A stretch of DNA of 64,000 nt from contig DLGZ01000052.1 of the NCBI GenBank assembly GCA_002482965.1, positions 58,817 through 122,816 of the forward strand, read 5' to 3'. The position numbers and the translations under genes are program-made. Below the pieces are notes generated by a model, which had not been told where the DNA came from, ran no database searches, and saw nothing but the letters and a program-made list of their open reading frames with translations. This document shows positions 62,157-64,000 of the stretch, in pieces; within the stretch, counting starts at the first letter, position 1, and every line of letters starts with the position of its first letter. Origin of the DNA: Verrucomicrobiaceae bacterium UBA7681 (GTDB lineage: Bacteria > Verrucomicrobiota > Verrucomicrobiia > Verrucomicrobiales > Verrucomicrobiaceae).

Positions 62157-64000
62157 ATGCACCACCGTCCCCGCCCCTCCTTCGGCTGTTTGTTTGCCGC
62201 CACTCTGGCCCTCACCGGTATCTCTCAAGCGAATGACTGGACCAACTGGCGCGGCCCGTTGCAGAACGGTGTGAGCTTGGAGCATTACACCCAGGCTGGA
62301 AAGCTGGACGAAAAACCAGCTTGGTCCGTGGACATCCGCAGCCGTGGCACGCCGGTGGTGTTTGAGGGCAAAGTGATCTTGTGGGGCTACCGGGGAGAAA
62401 CCACCGATCTCACCGAACTCATCACCTGCATGGACGCGAAGACGGGCAAGAAGCTGTGGGAGCATGAGATTCCAGACTACCTGAGCGATTCGATCTACAA
62501 CCGCTACTCCATCGGCGCGCCGACGGTCGATCCTGAAACGAAGCGCATCTATCTGGTGAGCAACGCCGGCCTCTTCTACTGCTGGGAGCTGGATGGCACG
62601 AAGGTGTTTGAGATTCCTCTGATGGAGGATTTTGGCCGCATGACCTTCCCCAACGCCCGCGTGGGCAGTCCGGTGATCGAGGGCGATCTGGTGATGACGC
62701 ATTTCATCTACTCCAACTGGGGTGCCGATGGTCCTGCCGCCGACCGCATGTATGCCTTTGACAAAAAGACCGGCGAACTGGTCTGGTGGTCGCGCCCCGG
62801 CGTGGTGCCGCCGGTGGACAGCTCTTTTGCCACTCCGGTGGTCGAAACGCGTGATGGCCGCCGTGTGATGTATTACTCCACCGGCTGTGGCCACATCGTC
62901 TGCGTGAACGCGCGCAATGGTAACGCCCACTGGAAAATGCCCATCAGCAAAAACGGCGTGAACGCCTCCGTGGTGCTGCATAAGGGCACGCTGATCACCA
63001 TCCATGGGGATGAGAACCTCGACAACACGGAAAAGGGCCGCATGGTCTGCATCAAGCTGCCGGAGACGTTGAGTGATCCCACCGGTCCTGAAAGCCTCGT
63101 GCTTGAGCCAGGCGTCGAAGTCTGGCGCCTGCCACTTTCCGCCACCAGCAGTTCCCCCGTTCTGGTGGGAGATGTGGTGTATCAGCTTGATGACGGCGCC
63201 ACGCTGTATGCGATCAATGCCAACACCGGCGCGGAGATGTGGAAGAAGAAGCTCAGCAACGCCAACCTGCATTCCTCCCCGCTCTATGTGGACGGCCTGC
63301 TCTACTGCCCGATGATGGAAGGCAAGCTGGTGATTGTGAAGCCCGGCGAAAAAGACGGCGAGATCGTTCAGGAGCTCAAACTGGAGGGCAGCTGCCTCGG
63401 TGCCCCGAGCGTCTGCGACGGCGTGCTGTATGTGACCACCACCCTGCATCTCTACGCTTTCCCGATTCCAAACAAAGGCATCAAAGTGGATGCCGCACCC
63501 AAGGTGGAAATCCCGCAGGCCGGCAAAGCCGTGGCCCTGCAGATCATCCCTGCGGAAACAGTGCTGATGACCGGCGACAAGCAGGCCTTCCGCGTCCGCA
63601 GTATCGATGCTCACGGCTTCGTGGTGAGTGACAATGTCTCCGGCGTGAAGTGGGAAAGCTTCATCCCGCCAACGGCCAAGGTGAAGGCAACGATGGATGC
63701 GAAGTTCAATGACCAAGGCGAGCTCACCGCCGCTGCAGATGCGAAGTCCAGCGCAGGCGCATTCAAGGCCACCTCCCCCGACGGCCTGACCGGCACCATC
63801 CGTGGCCGCACGCTGCGCAATCTGCCGCTCAAGGATGATTTCGAGAAGTATGAACTAGCCGTCGAACAGCCGGACGAGAAGATCAAATTCTCCTACCCCC
63901 CGCTGCCATGGATCGGTGCACGTTTCAAATTTGATGTGCGCGAACTCAATGGCAACAAGGTGTTTGCCAAGACCTTTGACCGCCTGCTGTTCCAGCGCGC
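62157..64000 (+). CDS. Secreted PQQ-like beta-propeller protein (3' partial)
   Basis: The frame runs without a stop to the end of the window; 614 residues are visible. After a signal peptide (about residues 1-25, SFGCLFAATLALTGISQA) the sequence begins NDWTNWRGPLQNGVS, the usual opening of verrucomicrobial PQQ-like outer proteins. Propeller blades follow with MDAKTGKKLWEHEI, FDKKTGELVWWSRPG, VNARNGNAHWKMP and INANTGAEMWKKKL. A different, beta-rich region begins near residue 440 (VEIPQAGKAVALQIIP). An in-frame ATG at 62127 would add ten residues. The function is probably extracellular binding or oxidation, unresolved. Confidence 0.88.
   Translation, partial: MHHRPRPSFGCLFAATLALTGISQANDWTNWRGPLQNGVSLEHYTQAGKLDEKPAWSVDIRSRGTPVVFEGKVILWGYRGETTDLTELITCMDAKTGKKLWEHEIPDYLSDSIYNRYSIGAPTVDPETKRIYLVSNAGLFYCWELDGTKVFEIPLMEDFGRMTFPNARVGSPVIEGDLVMTHFIYSNWGADGPAADRMYAFDKKTGELVWWSRPGVVPPVDSSFATPVVETRDGRRVMYYSTGCGHIVCVNARNGNAHWKMPISKNGVNASVVLHKGTLITIHGDENLDNTEKGRMVCIKLPETLSDPTGPESLVLEPGVEVWRLPLSATSSSPVLVGDVVYQLDDGATLYAINANTGAEMWKKKLSNANLHSSPLYVDGLLYCPMMEGKLVIVKPGEKDGEIVQELKLEGSCLGAPSVCDGVLYVTTTLHLYAFPIPNKGIKVDAAPKVEIPQAGKAVALQIIPAETVLMTGDKQAFRVRSIDAHGFVVSDNVSGVKWESFIPPTAKVKATMDAKFNDQGELTAAADAKSSAGAFKATSPDGLTGTIRGRTLRNLPLKDDFEKYELAVEQPDEKIKFSYPPLPWIGARFKFDVRELNGNKVFAKTFDRLLFQR

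Noticed and set aside
62061..63716. Long antisense frame opposite the second propeller gene
   Set aside because: High-GC codon bias creates antisense open frames; the sense frame carries a signal peptide and clear propeller motifs, and similar antisense frames oppose the NfeD gene and others.

Overview
The window looks like chromosomal DNA of a GC-rich Verrucomicrobiota bacterium of the Prosthecobacter/Verrucomicrobium type. The main reasons are the PSCyt1/DUF1549/DUF1553 and DUF1501 pairs typical of the Planctomycetes-Verrucomicrobia group, PQQ-like beta-propeller proteins at both ends, a kinase fused to PEGA and sulfatase-modifying-factor domains, and a near absence of Shine-Dalgarno sequences before start codons. 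About 67 protein genes, one tRNA and several repeats are supported. No gene-free stretch exceeds 300 bases; the longest is 45475-45757 (283 bases), which holds a structured repeat.

1-13.5 kb, all plus strand. A truncated beta-propeller gene is followed by a TetR regulator with a palindromic operator over its own start codon. Next comes an ECF42-type sigma factor and then a dense run of the small genes that usually travel with ECF42: two YCII/DGPF proteins, VOC (PhnB-like) proteins, SRPBCC proteins, a GyrI-like protein, DUF899, a Cys-rich membrane protein and DoxX. One gene is an in-frame VOC-SRPBCC fusion. The strand continues with an MFS transporter, a lipoprotein hydrolase, a DUF3833 lipoprotein, and a MoaD/ThiS-like protein coupled to a BNR-propeller protein.

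13.5-23.1 kb, minus strand. In transcription order: DUF1573, rhodanese, GlsB/YeaQ, a two-domain NfeD-like protease, a two-subunit NAD-dependent formate dehydrogenase, a degenerate glycosyltransferase-51-like protein and a metallophosphoesterase. 23.1-28.9 kb holds a TIM-barrel isomerase, an EF-hand secreted protein with a clear terminator, an M20 dipeptidase, a secreted beta-sandwich protein, a nucleoside-type MFS transporter and peptide deformylase.

28.9-36.6 kb carries a VIT-family transporter, three transglutaminase-like genes, a Tat-exported DUF3500 protein, a small cytochrome, tRNA-Thr(TGT), a SPOUT methyltransferase and a pyridine nucleotide-disulfide oxidoreductase. Two fragments matching the 3' end of the tRNA lie upstream in the same orientation.

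36.7-47.6 kb holds two PSCyt1-DUF1549-DUF1553 plus DUF1501 modules on either side of an AraC regulator. In planctomycetes these families are associated with degradation of complex organic matter, but their exact reactions are not known. 47.6-64 kb contains hisB-hisH, the phoH-pgpH-like-ybeY operon (with two exported proteins of unknown function upstream), a serine-protease remnant, a chorismate-lyase-like plus HemN-like radical SAM pair, the kinase-PEGA-FGE protein, an ArnT-like glycosyltransferase with a PIG-L deacetylase, a DPM-like GT2 glycosyltransferase, and a second beta-propeller gene cut by the window end.

The most unusual material is the ECF42 island with its fusion gene, the tRNA-Thr fragments, the chorismate-lyase/HemN pair, the NfeD protein with one apparently dead protease domain, and the PgpH-like protein lacking its sensor domain.
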